A stretch of 64,000 nt of DNA from NCBI GenBank assembly GCA_000332255.1, contig KB235926.1, positions 539,475-603,474 on the forward strand, in the 5' to 3' direction. Source of the DNA: a cyanobacterium PCC 7702 (lineage in GTDB: Bacteria; Cyanobacteriota; Cyanobacteriia; Cyanobacteriales; Nostocaceae). A model generated the notes under the pieces. It searched no databases and was not told the origin of the DNA. It saw only the letters and a list, made by a program, of their open reading frames with translations. The position numbers and the translations under genes are program-made. This document shows, piece by piece, positions 9,532 through 19,815 of the stretch (position 1 is the first letter of the stretch; each line of letters starts with the position of its first letter).

Positions 9532-10686
9532 ATGACACCAATAATGTCCGTTCGTGAAAACCAAAGATTGCAACTTCAACCTCTGTCCATACCCTCTCGC
9601 TTGTTGTTGGGACCTGGTCCCTCAAATGCTCATCCTGCAGTTCTACAAGCAATGAATACTCCTCCAGTGGGACACCTGGATCCAACATTTTTTACAGTTA
9701 TGGATGAGATTCAATCACTGCTACGTTATGCATGGCAAACAGAAAACCCCTTTACCATTGCGGTCAGCGGTACGGGAACATCTGCAATGGAAGCAACAAT
9801 TGCCAATGTTACGGAACCAGGTGATGTGGTGTTAGTTGGTGTAATTGGTTACTTTGGGAACCGTCTGGTCGATATGGCGGAACGATACGGCGCAGACGTG
9901 CGGATAATTACAAAACCCTGGGGACAAGTTTTTTCGCTAGAAGAGCTGCAAACTGCTCTCAAAACTCATCGTCCGGCGATCCTAGCTTTAGTGCATGCAG
10001 AAACATCCTCAGGAGCTTGTCAACCTTTAGAAGGAGTTGGCCAGCTGTGTCGTGAATTCGATTGTTTGCTGTTAATTGACACTGTGACTAGTTTGGGTGG
10101 TGTTCCCATATTTTTGGATGAGTGGGATGTCGACCTAGCTTATAGTTGCAGTCAGAAGGGTTTGAGCTGTCCACCTGGTGCTTCCCCTTTGACCATAAGT
10201 CCCCGTGCTTGGAAGAAATTGCAACAGCGGCAAACCAAAGTAACTAACTTTTATTTAGATATGACATTGTTGAGCAAATACTGGGGTAGCGATCGCGTTT
10301 ATCACCACACAGCACCAATTAATATGTATTATGCATTGCGGGAAGCACTGCGCTTGCTTTCCCAAGAAGGTATAGAAAACTCTTGGCAGCGCCATCGCCA
10401 AAATGCAGAGTATCTTTGGCAACAATTGCAAGACTTAGGACTAACCTTACACGTAGAACGAGAGTATCGCCTACCAACCCTGACCACAGTTCGCATTCCC
10501 GAAGGAATAGACGGTAAAGCGATCGCGCGACAACTGCTATTGGAACACGGAATTGAAATTGGAAGTGGACTGGGTGAACTAGCAGGTAAAGTCTGGCGAA
10601 TCGGATTGATGGGTTTCAACAGCCGCAAAGAAAACGTGGATAAACTCGTAACAGCACTCAAGCAAGTTTTATCTAAATCAATTTAG
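9532..10686 (+). CDS. Alanine/serine-glyoxylate aminotransferase family (class V PLP enzyme)
   Basis: A 384-residue PLP-dependent fold-type I enzyme of the AGXT/serine-pyruvate aminotransferase family. Evidence is LLLGPGPSNAHPAVLQAM at the N-terminus, VSGTGTSAMEA (phosphate-binding), LLIDTVTSLGGVP (PLP-ring Asp) and the Schiff-base Lys in SCSQKGLSCPPG. It probably transaminates glyoxylate in photorespiratory metabolism; the exact amino donor cannot be told from sequence. A second in-frame ATG five codons in (9544) is an equally possible start. The gene stands alone, convergent with the chemotaxis kinase. Confidence 0.88.
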   Translation: MTPIMSVRENQRLQLQPLSIPSRLLLGPGPSNAHPAVLQAMNTPPVGHLDPTFFTVMDEIQSLLRYAWQTENPFTIAVSGTGTSAMEATIANVTEPGDVVLVGVIGYFGNRLVDMAERYGADVRIITKPWGQVFSLEELQTALKTHRPAILALVHAETSSGACQPLEGVGQLCREFDCLLLIDTVTSLGGVPIFLDEWDVDLAYSCSQKGLSCPPGASPLTISPRAWKKLQQRQTKVTNFYLDMTLLSKYWGSDRVYHHTAPINMYYALREALRLLSQEGIENSWQRHRQNAEYLWQQLQDLGLTLHVEREYRLPTLTTVRIPEGIDGKAIARQLLLEHGIEIGSGLGELAGKVWRIGLMGFNSRKENVDKLVTALKQVLSKSI

Positions 10687-10726
10687 ACCCAAATTTCTCA
10701 GAAAATTTACGTATCATCCTGACAAT

Positions 10727-10759
10727 AACGAGCGCTGAGCGATAAAAACTGTGCTCGTT
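10727..10759. terminator. Possible terminator hairpin between convergent genes
   Basis: Inverted repeat AACGAGC (10727-10733) / GCTCGTT (10753-10759) with a 19-base loop, midway between the convergent aminotransferase and CheA genes. The T-tract is weak on both sides. Confidence 0.35.
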
Positions 10760-10794
10760 TCTGTCTGCATGCACGGATACCTGAAACATAGAAC

Positions 10795-13700
10795 TTAGGC
10801 ATTAGTGCTAGCAGTATTAATTAGTTTTTCACCTTTGAGCATCCGCGATGCCGCCTCCAGCAAAGCTTCTTCCAAATAGGGTTTGGTAAAGTAACCGCTT
10901 GCTCCTAGAGAAATAGCCATTTGTCGGTGTTTATCCGCACCCCGGGAGGTGAGCATGGCAATAGGCAAATAATTGAGATTGGGGTCTTTTCGAATCCGAG
11001 AAAGCAATTCTAAACCGTCGCAACGAGGCATTTCAATGTCACAAAAGACCAGATCGCAAGGTAGACCAGAGCGAAGCTTATCCCACGCTTCCTGACCGTC
11101 ACGAGCTTGTTCTACCCGATAACCCGCCTTGCTAAAGGTTAGCGACAACAGTTCTCTGACAGTAATGGAGTCATCTACAATTAACACCGTTGGGTCAATT
11201 TTTGTAGCTAGTGTTTGGATTTGGCCAGGAATTCCTTTTTGATTCAAAATACTAACAGCGCTTTGTTTGGATGTCCGTCCTTGGAAGATGTCGATAATTT
11301 CCAGCACGTCCGCAATAGGCATGATCCGACCATCGCCCAATACGGTAGCACCAGCCACACCCACAGGTTTGGGTGCAGGTCCTTCAAATTGTTTGATGAC
11401 AATTTCTTGCTCGCTGAGGACAAGATCTACCTGTAAAGCTACCATTGTGGTTGCCGATCGCACAACAATGACCGAGATCTTATCATCATCTCGATTACCA
11501 CCATACACGTTGCCGCGACTGAGTTGGCGATTGTAAGTTAAAAGCTCTTTCAAGGGCTTGAATGGTAATAAGCGATCGCGCCATAAAATAAATTTTTGAC
11601 CATCAGCAGTTTGTTGGATATTTTTTACTGGTAAGTCTGGTGCATCTTCTATACTGTCCATGGGAAACGCAATTCTCGCCCGCTCGGAAACGCAGCAGAG
11701 AGCTTTGCAAATACTCAACGTCAGTGGTAAACGAATTGTAAAGGTAGTTCCCTTACCTAGGGTTGAATCGACTGTAATTGTTCCCCTGATTTCACTGATC
11801 TTGGTGCGAACAACATCCAAACCAACGCCCCGACCCGCTAAATCATCGGCTTGGTCTTTAGTGCTAAAACCAGGCTGAAAAAGTAGGTCGTAAACTTCTA
11901 TCGGAGACATCATTTGGGCTTGGGCTGGAGTTATTAGACCTACTTTCATTGCTTTTGCTTTGACTGCTTCTATATCAATACCCGCACCATCATCGCTCAC
12001 TGAAATTACTGTTTGGTTCCCTTGGTGAAAAGCATTAAGAGTTATAGTTCCTACAGGTGGCTTTCCTTTTGCTTGTCTTTCGCTAGGAGTTTCAATGCCG
12101 TGGGCAATAGCGTTATTCAGCAAATGTGTTAGCGGTGTCTTGAGATGCTGTAAAATCATCTTGTCAATCAAGGTGTCTCGACCTTGAACGACTAGTTCCA
12201 CTTGCTTGCCATATTTGAGTGAATTGTCGCGCACACCCCGCGGTAGTAGGTCAGTAGCCTGAGAAAAAGGCTCCATTCGCGCTTTTGTCAGCCCATCTTG
12301 CAATTGGCTTGTTACTTGTCGAAATTGGCGCGCAACCCGTTCGGTTTCTTCGGTAATAAAATCAATGTCGCTTGCTGATTCCCGTACTCGTACAATTAAT
12401 TCAATTATTTCTTGAGTGAGGATATGAAAAGGCGTAAAGCGATCCATTTCCAATTCGCTAAAGCCTCTGTCTGTGTTTGTGGAAGCAAAACCACTGTTCT
12501 TACGGCTAGCTAATAAGGAAGCTTCCAATAGCGATCGCTCATACAATTCCTGCATTTTTGCTCCCACATCTGAAAGTTGGTGCACCTGATTGAGCAGGTT
12601 ATCCAATGACTGACGCAGACGTTCTTGATCTTGCTCTAATTTATTGCGGTTAACTACCAACTCCCCTACCAAATTGCTCAGATTATCGAGGTGTTTAACT
12701 GGAACCTTCATTAATTCTTCAAATCTAGAGGTACTCCAACTAGAGTTATGTCCACCTCTAAAATTGACTGTACTAGATGTTATAGTTCCCCCTACCATCC
12801 CCTCTAAATCTCTAAATTCATTATCTATGTCTGGAGAGGTAACAGGTTTATTAGAAACTGGTGAAAAATTAGCAGCAGCAGACTGGGCGACTGATACATC
12901 TTGTTCGTTTTGATTGACAGCAAGCATCTGTCCCAGTTGTGCAAATTCTGATTCCGAAATCTCCTGAGCTTTACTTACTTCTTCTTTTAACAGATCCTCC
13001 AGTTGTGCAAATTCTGATTCCGAAATCTCCTGAGCTTTACTTACTTCTTCTTTTAACAGATCCTCCAGTTGTGCAAATTCTGATTCCGAAATCTCCTGAG
13101 CTTTACTTACTTCTTCTTTTAACAGATCCTCCAGTTGTGCAAATTCTGATTCCGAAATCTCCTGAGCTTTACTTACTTCTTCTTTTAACAGATCCTCCAG
13201 TTGTGCAAATTCTGATTCCGAAATCTCCTGAGCTTTACTTACTTCTTCTTTTAACAGATCCTCCAGTTGTGCAAATTCTGATTCCGAAATCTCCTGAGCT
13301 TTACTTACTTCTTCTTTTAACAGATCCTCCAGTTGTGCAAATTCTGGTTCTGCAGTTACCTCCCGATCAGTATTTTTAACAACTTCTTGTTTGACTAATT
13401 CGCCGAACTCAGTGGTGGGATTAATTTCTGCCAGAGTATCGTTTCTAAGCTCCAAAAATGCAGTATCTTCTATTTCTGTTGTTAAGGGTTCGTGTTTGTT
13501 TTGTGCTGTTTGTGCTTCAGCAATATCAACTTCTTTTAAATTTTCAAAAAGTTCTGCTTCAGTTGATTGCCATATATCAACCAAACCAATGCTAGTTTCA
13601 ATATCTCCTATGGTCTCTACACGTGTTTGTGATGTTTGAGATTCACAAGCATGAGAATTGATGTCGGATTGAATAATCGTAGAAAAGGGTTCTTGAGTTA

Positions 13701-15927
13701 ATTGGTCTGTCGGAACAACAGAAGTATTTGTGCTGTCAACTTCTACAGGCTTTAATTCAGGCGGTGGTAACTCTGTAATAATCAGATGTTCATCATTATC
13801 CTCTTTAAGGAAAGCTTGTTGTAAAGTTTCTGTAGAGGAGTTAGTAAATTCTGGAGTTAATTCAAGAGTTTCTAGTTGTTGGAAAGTTTGAATTTCTGTG
13901 GGAGATTCTGGGGTATTTGTCAAAATCACTGCATCTGCAGAGATGTTGGAGTTATCATTACTGCAGGGGCGATCGCTTATTGATATTGCCAGCGAATCAT
14001 CTTTTGCAGGGGTTGACAGTAACGGTAGGAGTTCCTCCTGAGAGGGACCCTCTAGACCGTACTGCTTCATCAAATCTGACTGCTGCTGCGGAGGGGAAAA
14101 ATCTACATTTAAATCTTCCAACTCTAAATCTATCGTGGGTGTGGGTAGCAACTGTTGGCGATCGCCAATAATATCATCTCCACCTACAGAAATTTCCACA
14201 TCTTCTTGCGGTGTCCACAAGCTCAAATCTTCTTGTGTAGCTTCTGTTGCTGACACCGTATCAAAAAAATCATCAACTTCAGATCCTTGATTGGTTTCGA
14301 AATTCGAATTGCTATTGGCTTCTATCTGTGCTAATAAATCATCTAAATTCCAATCTGCTTGCGCTGAAGGCAAAATTATTAGAGAATCTTGATTCTCAGT
14401 GACTGCAAATAAATCATCCAAATTGCCTTGTGGCTCGTTTGTGCAAAGATGACTAGGGGTGGGATTGTCTATAGAGTCGAACTGGTGAGCAACAGGTGGT
14501 TCTGGTAAAGCTACATCTATGCCTGGGATAATTTGACTAGATTGTTGATGTTGCGACTCTAAATTTTCTACTTCTAAAAAATCATTCCCAAATAAATTTA
14601 CAAGGGTTAAGTCTTCATTTACAGTTGTTGCCTGAGGATTACTGATGCTTGTTTTTCCTTCCAAAGACAACAATTCTACAAAATCATCACTAATATCTTC
14701 CGTTTCGCTTTCGTTATTGTCAGTTTCCGTCTCGTTACTGCTAGGAGCAGATTCAATAACTTCCTCTTCAATATCCCAAGTTTCGTTGAACTCAGGAGTG
14801 TCGCTTTCGAATAATTGAGCAAGAGTACTCAGTTCAGCTACTCCTACCTCCGGTCCGTGAGCATTAGTATCAAAACTACCAAGTATTGGAGCTTCCTCTT
14901 CTAGCTCTTGTAATTCTGAATCTATTGGCTGCGGATCGGCAGTAAATTCAAGTAAATCCTCTGTCTCGATGCTTAATTGGTTCGCACCCAGGTTTGTTGT
15001 AATTACATTTTCTGCTTGCACATTTGCAGATGGGAGCGAGCGAGCAGTTGTGAAATCCAAATTCTCAGTATTAGTGGTCTCAACATTACTGGAAAAGACC
15101 GCTAAAGGAGCAGATTCTTTAGTTCGCTCATCAACAAAATCAAATTTTTGAGGAGGAATTAACGCTTGTAGTTGCGCGGTGATGGTAATTTCAGATTCTT
15201 TACCTGCAACAGCTAATTCGAGAGCTTTTTTGATATCTGTGATGACGATTTTTGCTAAGGTGAGGAAAGTATTTTCTTCAGCAGCGATCGCTCTAGCTGC
15301 CGATTGACATAAATTAGACCAAGATGGACTGTTTAAGTCTATACCAATTTGGGCTAATTGCTGACAGCAGTTCTGAAGATTTTGCCGTATTTCGGGAGTT
15401 GCTGACTGCTTGAACAGGTGCAACATTTCCCGCAAGATTTGCATAACTTGATTTTGGCGCTTTTGCCAATTATCGCCACCTATGGTTTTTACTGTACTAC
15501 TTTCTTGTTGAACGAGTAAGTTGAGATGTTCGTGTAAGCATTGAAAAACCGGTTCGGCTTTTGACATGATTTGATTGGCGATCTCTTCTGTTAAGCCAAA
15601 CGGTCCTTGTAAATTATCCAACAGCGCTTTGAGGGTATCAGATACCTCAAGAAACAAAGACTCAAGCTTTTGATCTACCTGTACAGAATGCTCTTTCAAG
15701 ACTTTGAAGCAGTCTTCCAAGCGGTGAGCAGTTAGTTGAATGCTACTAAGACCGAGCATTGCTGCTCCTCCTTTAATGGAGTGAGCTGCTCGGAAGATTT
15801 CGTTGAGCATTTCCGAGTCTTTGACGGTACTTTGAAGGTTCAGCAATCCCTGTTCGATAGTATTGAGGTGATCTTTTGCTTCCTCAATAAAGTAACCTAA
15901 AATGCGCTGTTGTTGTTCTGGCAGCAT
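10795..15927 (-). CDS. CheA-type hybrid histidine kinase (HPt - kinase - CheW - REC), PilL/HmpE-like
   Basis: A very large chemotaxis kinase that should phosphorylate the CheY-type regulators of this operon. Counting from the upstream TTG (15951) there are 1718 residues, but the ATG at residue 9 (15927; MLPEQQQRILGYF) looks the better start. Domains in order are: HPt with H57 in AAHSIKGGAAML; a long acidic low-complexity linker (about 270-1060) holding six identical 22-residue repeats; the dimerisation and HATPase region (HLLNNAIAHGIE, DDGAGID, GRGVGLDVV); a CheW domain; and REC with phospho-acceptor D1638 (FCDIEMP) and the conserved KPY Lys. It is last of five co-directional taxis genes and likely controls type IV pilus motility. 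Confidence 0.93.
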   Translation of the reverse strand: MLPEQQQRILGYFIEEAKDHLNTIEQGLLNLQSTVKDSEMLNEIFRAAHSIKGGAAMLGLSSIQLTAHRLEDCFKVLKEHSVQVDQKLESLFLEVSDTLKALLDNLQGPFGLTEEIANQIMSKAEPVFQCLHEHLNLLVQQESSTVKTIGGDNWQKRQNQVMQILREMLHLFKQSATPEIRQNLQNCCQQLAQIGIDLNSPSWSNLCQSAARAIAAEENTFLTLAKIVITDIKKALELAVAGKESEITITAQLQALIPPQKFDFVDERTKESAPLAVFSSNVETTNTENLDFTTARSLPSANVQAENVITTNLGANQLSIETEDLLEFTADPQPIDSELQELEEEAPILGSFDTNAHGPEVGVAELSTLAQLFESDTPEFNETWDIEEEVIESAPSSNETETDNNESETEDISDDFVELLSLEGKTSISNPQATTVNEDLTLVNLFGNDFLEVENLESQHQQSSQIIPGIDVALPEPPVAHQFDSIDNPTPSHLCTNEPQGNLDDLFAVTENQDSLIILPSAQADWNLDDLLAQIEANSNSNFETNQGSEVDDFFDTVSATEATQEDLSLWTPQEDVEISVGGDDIIGDRQQLLPTPTIDLELEDLNVDFSPPQQQSDLMKQYGLEGPSQEELLPLLSTPAKDDSLAISISDRPCSNDNSNISADAVILTNTPESPTEIQTFQQLETLELTPEFTNSSTETLQQAFLKEDNDEHLIITELPPPELKPVEVDSTNTSVVPTDQLTQEPFSTIIQSDINSHACESQTSQTRVETIGDIETSIGLVDIWQSTEAELFENLKEVDIAEAQTAQNKHEPLTTEIEDTAFLELRNDTLAEINPTTEFGELVKQEVVKNTDREVTAEPEFAQLEDLLKEEVSKAQEISESEFAQLEDLLKEEVSKAQEISESEFAQLEDLLKEEVSKAQEISESEFAQLEDLLKEEVSKAQEISESEFAQLEDLLKEEVSKAQEISESEFAQLEDLLKEEVSKAQEISESEFAQLGQMLAVNQNEQDVSVAQSAAANFSPVSNKPVTSPDIDNEFRDLEGMVGGTITSSTVNFRGGHNSSWSTSRFEELMKVPVKHLDNLSNLVGELVVNRNKLEQDQERLRQSLDNLLNQVHQLSDVGAKMQELYERSLLEASLLASRKNSGFASTNTDRGFSELEMDRFTPFHILTQEIIELIVRVRESASDIDFITEETERVARQFRQVTSQLQDGLTKARMEPFSQATDLLPRGVRDNSLKYGKQVELVVQGRDTLIDKMILQHLKTPLTHLLNNAIAHGIETPSERQAKGKPPVGTITLNAFHQGNQTVISVSDDGAGIDIEAVKAKAMKVGLITPAQAQMMSPIEVYDLLFQPGFSTKDQADDLAGRGVGLDVVRTKISEIRGTITVDSTLGKGTTFTIRLPLTLSICKALCCVSERARIAFPMDSIEDAPDLPVKNIQQTADGQKFILWRDRLLPFKPLKELLTYNRQLSRGNVYGGNRDDDKISVIVVRSATTMVALQVDLVLSEQEIVIKQFEGPAPKPVGVAGATVLGDGRIMPIADVLEIIDIFQGRTSKQSAVSILNQKGIPGQIQTLATKIDPTVLIVDDSITVRELLSLTFSKAGYRVEQARDGQEAWDKLRSGLPCDLVFCDIEMPRCDGLELLSRIRKDPNLNYLPIAMLTSRGADKHRQMAISLGASGYFTKPYLEEALLEAASRMLKGEKLINTASTNA
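12934..13347 (-). repeat. 66-bp tandem repeat array inside cheA (six copies plus partial)
   Basis: Six successive, apparently identical 66-base units start at 12934, 13000, 13066, 13132, 13198 and 13264. A seventh, partial unit starts at 13330 and diverges after about 18 bases. Each encodes 22 residues (SEFAQLEDLLKEEVSKAQEISE), an acidic amphipathic helix-forming unit in the linker of the CheA kinase. The length is a multiple of three, so copy-number change would keep the frame. Confidence 0.97.
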
Positions 15928-16025
15928 AGAATAAGGATGAAGGATAAACAATTAACAAACAGAATCTAAGGATAAAAACAAAAAGACAAAGGCTAAAGGA
16001 TGAAGGATTTATTACTTTCCATCCT

Positions 16026-18710
16026 TTACCTAGTTTCAGAAGCTTCGACTCGGAAACGTTCTACGGACGAGATTAAGTCTCGGGAAACACTTACCAGGTG
16101 TTGTAAAGCACCGGACACTCTTTGTGCTTCTTGGGAAGTTTCTTGAGCTGTCAATTCTACTGATTGCATTACTTGAGCTACAGCACGGGAGGTTTCCGTT
16201 TGTTCTACCGTATCTGCGGTAATGGAGCGCACGAGAATATCGATGCGGTTGGCTACTTGAATGATATTTTCTAGCGATCGCTTGGCTTCTTCTGCCAGGA
16301 TGGTACCTTGGATTACCTGTTGTGTTCCCTCCTCCATTGCTGTCATTACCGAGCTTGTCTCGCTCTGGATTTGGCGGACAATTTCTTCTATTTCTTTGAG
16401 TGATTTAGCCGATTTGTCTGCCAGCTGGCGCACTTCATCTGCCACAGTTGCAAACCCTCTACCGGCTTCTCCTGCTCTAGCTGCTTCTATACTGGCGTTG
16501 AGTGCTAACAAGTTGGTTCTAGAGGCGATCTGGGAAATTAAGGCTACAATTTTTGAAATTTCTTGGGAGGATTCTGCTAGGCGTTTTACTTTGCGGGTGG
16601 TTTCAGCAACAGTTTCCCTAATTTCTAAAATACCAGCCACAGTATTTTCCACAGCTTCACCACCTTTGAGGGCAATTGCACTAGCGTCCCGGGCAACGGC
16701 TTCAGCTTCTCGTGCTGCTTCTGCTACCCTTTGAATAGAATCGGTCATTACCTGTACGGAATTTAATGTTGCTGCCAACTCTTCTGCTTGCCGCAAAGCA
16801 TCGCTAGATAATGCTCTGGCAAAGGTTTCGGAGTTGGTAGCTCCCTTGGTAACTTCCCGTGCTGCTACTTTGACCTGCTGTACGATATCGCGCAGGTTTT
16901 GAATTGTTAGGTTAAAAGCATCAGCAACTGCTCCTAACACGTCGGCGGTAACTTCAGCTTGTACGGTCAAATCTCCTCTAGCAGCTCCTTCTACATCATC
17001 CAACAAGCGAATCACTTGACGTTGCAGGTTTTCTTTTGCTTCCTCTTGTTCTTGAGCTTTGCGTGTCGCTTCATTTGTGGTTGCGAGAATCACACGAGTC
17101 ATTTCGTTGAAACCTGCGGCTAACTGTCCCAATTCATCTTGGGAATAAATGGTGGCTTTAACGTTGAGATTTCCTTGCCGGACGGCATCAAATTGTGTTT
17201 GCAAATCTTTGACGCTGCGGCGTAACTGCTTGATACTGAGAGTGCCCATCAAGCCCGTGGTTGTACAACTGGCAATTCCTGCGGCTAACGCCATTATCCA
17301 ACCTGTATTTCGTATTGATACCCGTTGTTGTGGTGGAGAAATTGTTGTGGCGGTGAAGGTAACAGCAGCTATAACCAAAGCCGAAACTAAACCGGCGGTT
17401 CCACCAATTATCCATTGCTTGGTTGCAAGTGGAGCATTTTCAAGGGGGGCTAACAAGCCTTGTTCAACACTGGGTTGGGGTTCAATGTTAACAACATCCT
17501 CTGGGGTAAAAATTGGTACTGCTTCCTGGGAACCGGTGATACTAAACAGTTCATCTTCCCGCTCTTTTTCTAAAAGACCGCCTGTTTTTTCTTTTCTTTG
17601 AATGCTGTGGAGGTTTTCAATACCTTTGCTGCTGTGCTTGCTTTGTGGTGCGAGCGCTCCAGAATCCGACTGGGAGTCACTCAAATTGGAATCTGCTGCA
17701 AAGTCAAATTCTGCTTGAATATCACCTAGATCGTCAAATTCATCAAAGTCATCTAAAAACTCTATGTTGCTTCCCCGGACTGTTTTGCCATTTGTCGTAC
17801 TGTTTGTATCTTCAGCATCGGAAAAATTTTCCGAGCCAAAAGCCGATTCAAATGCCTCTAGATCGAAACTGTCATCTTCTTCAACAAGACTACTACCTCG
17901 GTTTAAGTAAGCAGGATTTTGTGGAGATTTTTCTTCTTCTAAAGACAAGTTTTTGGGGAGAGAATTTGGCGACGAAAGCTTTTGATCGTGCTCGTTTTTA
18001 CAATTATTTGTTCCTAACAATTCCTCGTTAATTCTCGACTCTTGTACAAGCAAAGTTTCATCTTCAAAACGATTTATTGTCAATTTTTGATGGGAGTCAA
18101 TTGGCTTTACCAATGTTCCAGAAGCATCTAAATTTTTGGGTTTTTCTGCTTTTGGTGGCAACGATACCTCTTCTAAAGGTGTCGATGACTCTACTGGAGT
18201 TGGCTTTTGTAAAATATTTTTTCCTTGGTAATCTTCTGTTTCTTGGGAACTTAAAATCAAAGGATTGTCGTCGTAATTTTGGGAATAATTACCTGATGCT
18301 GGCTCCCAGTCTCTAACCTCTAAAGGAATTTCAAATGGGTTGCTATCAAGGGAGTCTTCTGGCGATATTTCCGGAAATTTTTGTTCATCTTCTAAAGAAG
18401 AAAGAATTGGCTGAGAATTATCATTTATTTGTTGTTGGTATTGATTAATATTATCCAATCCATTTTTGGCAAAACCGACTATTTCTGGATCTTTAGTTAA
18501 TTCCAAGACCTTTTGATATTCTACTTTTGCTACATCGTAGTGCTGCAAAACATAATAAATATGTCCTCTGAGCAAATGCGTGTTGGGATCGTGTGGTAAA
18601 TTTTGCACTACCTCATCAATGAGGACAGCTGCTTGTTCGTAATTTTGTTGCGCGTAGGCTGTTAGAGCCTTTTGATATGCCTGTGCGTAATCATCTACAC
18701 TTGCTGCCAT
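16026..18710 (-). CDS. Methyl-accepting chemotaxis protein, TPR-HAMP type (PilJ/HmpD-like)
   Basis: 894 residues. The N-terminus has TPR-like helices (about residues 5-85: [42 protein letters not shown]). A long acidic low-complexity region follows to about 400, then two membrane helices (433-457 and 470-493), HAMP, and the cytoplasmic signalling domain with the conserved hairpin tip [26 protein letters not shown] motif (here [22 protein letters not shown] region). No GAF/bilin-binding domain is present, so it is not a phototaxis PixJ-type receptor. Lying between cheW and cheA, it is the receptor of this pilus-taxis operon. Confidence 0.93.
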   Translation of the reverse strand: MAASVDDYAQAYQKALTAYAQQNYEQAAVLIDEVVQNLPHDPNTHLLRGHIYYVLQHYDVAKVEYQKVLELTKDPEIVGFAKNGLDNINQYQQQINDNSQPILSSLEDEQKFPEISPEDSLDSNPFEIPLEVRDWEPASGNYSQNYDDNPLILSSQETEDYQGKNILQKPTPVESSTPLEEVSLPPKAEKPKNLDASGTLVKPIDSHQKLTINRFEDETLLVQESRINEELLGTNNCKNEHDQKLSSPNSLPKNLSLEEEKSPQNPAYLNRGSSLVEEDDSFDLEAFESAFGSENFSDAEDTNSTTNGKTVRGSNIEFLDDFDEFDDLGDIQAEFDFAADSNLSDSQSDSGALAPQSKHSSKGIENLHSIQRKEKTGGLLEKEREDELFSITGSQEAVPIFTPEDVVNIEPQPSVEQGLLAPLENAPLATKQWIIGGTAGLVSALVIAAVTFTATTISPPQQRVSIRNTGWIMALAAGIASCTTTGLMGTLSIKQLRRSVKDLQTQFDAVRQGNLNVKATIYSQDELGQLAAGFNEMTRVILATTNEATRKAQEQEEAKENLQRQVIRLLDDVEGAARGDLTVQAEVTADVLGAVADAFNLTIQNLRDIVQQVKVAAREVTKGATNSETFARALSSDALRQAEELAATLNSVQVMTDSIQRVAEAAREAEAVARDASAIALKGGEAVENTVAGILEIRETVAETTRKVKRLAESSQEISKIVALISQIASRTNLLALNASIEAARAGEAGRGFATVADEVRQLADKSAKSLKEIEEIVRQIQSETSSVMTAMEEGTQQVIQGTILAEEAKRSLENIIQVANRIDILVRSITADTVEQTETSRAVAQVMQSVELTAQETSQEAQRVSGALQHLVSVSRDLISSVERFRVEASETR

Positions 18711-18730
18711 TTACTCTTTGCCTCCCTATT

Positions 18731-19261
18731 TCATCCCGCCCAGCGCGCACTTCGTAAAATTGCTGTTTGATCTAGAAGTCGCAAGCAATGTTTTTTTTGA
18801 GCATCTAATATCCACTCTCCTCGTAGAAAAGGAGCCATAGTATCAGGCACGTTAGTTGGTGCCATTAGATGCTGCATGTCCAGCCAGTGCATGCCGCCGA
18901 TTTCTTCTACTGCTAAGCCTACAATTGTGTCTTGTTCTTCGATCGCTATCACTGGAATTTCGGCGCGATCGGTGTCTAATGCTGTTGTTTCTCCTAGAAA
19001 TTGACCCAAGTCAGCTACCCAAATGACTCGACCTCGTAAATTTAAAGTACCCAAAAGAATGGGAGAAGCATTCGGGATCGGGGTAATTTTATCAGGACTG
19101 AGTTCAATTACCTCCCGGATGCCAGTGGCCAGTAGTGCAAACTCCTGATGCGAAGGTATGAAAAACCGCAGGTACAACTCACCTTCAGGACTTTCTACTT
19201 GTAATTCCGGACGAAAGTGGTCTTGTCCGCTGCCTCCTAAAAAGTCTGGTTTGCTCACCAT
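18731..19261 (-). CDS. CheW-type coupling protein (PilI/HmpC-like)
   Basis: 176 residues with one CheW domain. LRFFIPSHQEFALLATGIREVIEL, ITPIPNASPILLGTLNLRGRVIWVADLGQFLG and the later IEEQDTIVGLAVEEI are standard CheW segments. It should bridge the MCP and the CheA kinase of the operon. It starts 13 bases after the CheY gene and stops 20 bases before the MCP gene. Confidence 0.92.
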   Translation of the reverse strand: MVSKPDFLGGSGQDHFRPELQVESPEGELYLRFFIPSHQEFALLATGIREVIELSPDKITPIPNASPILLGTLNLRGRVIWVADLGQFLGETTALDTDRAEIPVIAIEEQDTIVGLAVEEIGGMHWLDMQHLMAPTNVPDTMAPFLRGEWILDAQKKHCLRLLDQTAILRSARWAG

Positions 19262-19274
19262 TTTGTAATCATCC

Positions 19275-19640
19275 TTATCCTCGCAGCAGTTGTTTGACGG
19301 TTCCCACCAGTTCTGTTGGTTGGAATGGTTTGGCTATGTAAGCATCTGCACCTTGTTTCATTCCCCAGTAGCGATCGAATTCTTCACCCTTAGAAGAACA
19401 CATGACTACAGGAACATTTTGGGTTTTCGGATCGGACTTTAATCTGCGACACACTTCGTAGCCGTTCATGCGGGGCATAACGATATCTAATACCACTAGA
19501 TCGGGGGGAGCGTTTTGAATTGCTTCCAAGGCTTCTACTCCATCGCTGGCATGGGTAACCGTTAAGCCACTTGCTTTTAGTAGGTCTGTAATCATTTCTC
19601 TTTGGGCAATACTGTCTTCCACAATTAGAACTGTACTCAT
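19275..19640 (-). CDS. CheY-like single-domain response regulator (PilH/HmpB-like)
   Basis: 121-residue stand-alone receiver domain. The acidic pocket is in LIVEDS, the phospho-acceptor is D52 in VVLDIVMPRMNGYEV, the Ser/Thr switch lies in VMCSSK and the conserved Lys is K104 in YIAKPF. It would be phosphorylated by the CheA homologue two genes downstream. In pilus-taxis operons this position is held by PilH-like regulators. It is tightly followed by cheW. Confidence 0.93.
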   Translation of the reverse strand: MSTVLIVEDSIAQREMITDLLKASGLTVTHASDGVEALEAIQNAPPDLVVLDIVMPRMNGYEVCRRLKSDPKTQNVPVVMCSSKGEEFDRYWGMKQGADAYIAKPFQPTELVGTVKQLLRG

Positions 19641-19815
19641 ACATGCCTTATCTTTTTGATGTCAACGTTCCTGTTGGGAACATTTCCTGAATTACCGAAT
19701 ATATATAATTTGTAAAATTTATACATACATCGGAAATTGTATATCCTAAATTCTGTGATAATATTTTTTACTCCATGTTTGACTGAATCCACAAGTGCTA
19801 TGTCTCTTTTGTTAC

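Noticed and set aside
12939..13379. Plus-strand open frame of 146 residues with six copies of a Leu-rich repeat
   Set aside because: It is the antisense shadow of the CheA 66-bp repeat array; the repeat length (22 codons) keeps all frames open. There is no ribosome site or family resemblance.
13917..15151. Several open frames opposite the CheA linker
   Set aside because: The acidic low-complexity linker leaves the opposite strand open by composition; none has a recognisable domain.
16026..18710. Phototaxis (PixJ-type) receptor
   Set aside because: No GAF domain or bilin-binding Cys motif; a TPR-like N-terminus and two TM helices fit the PilJ/HmpD type instead.
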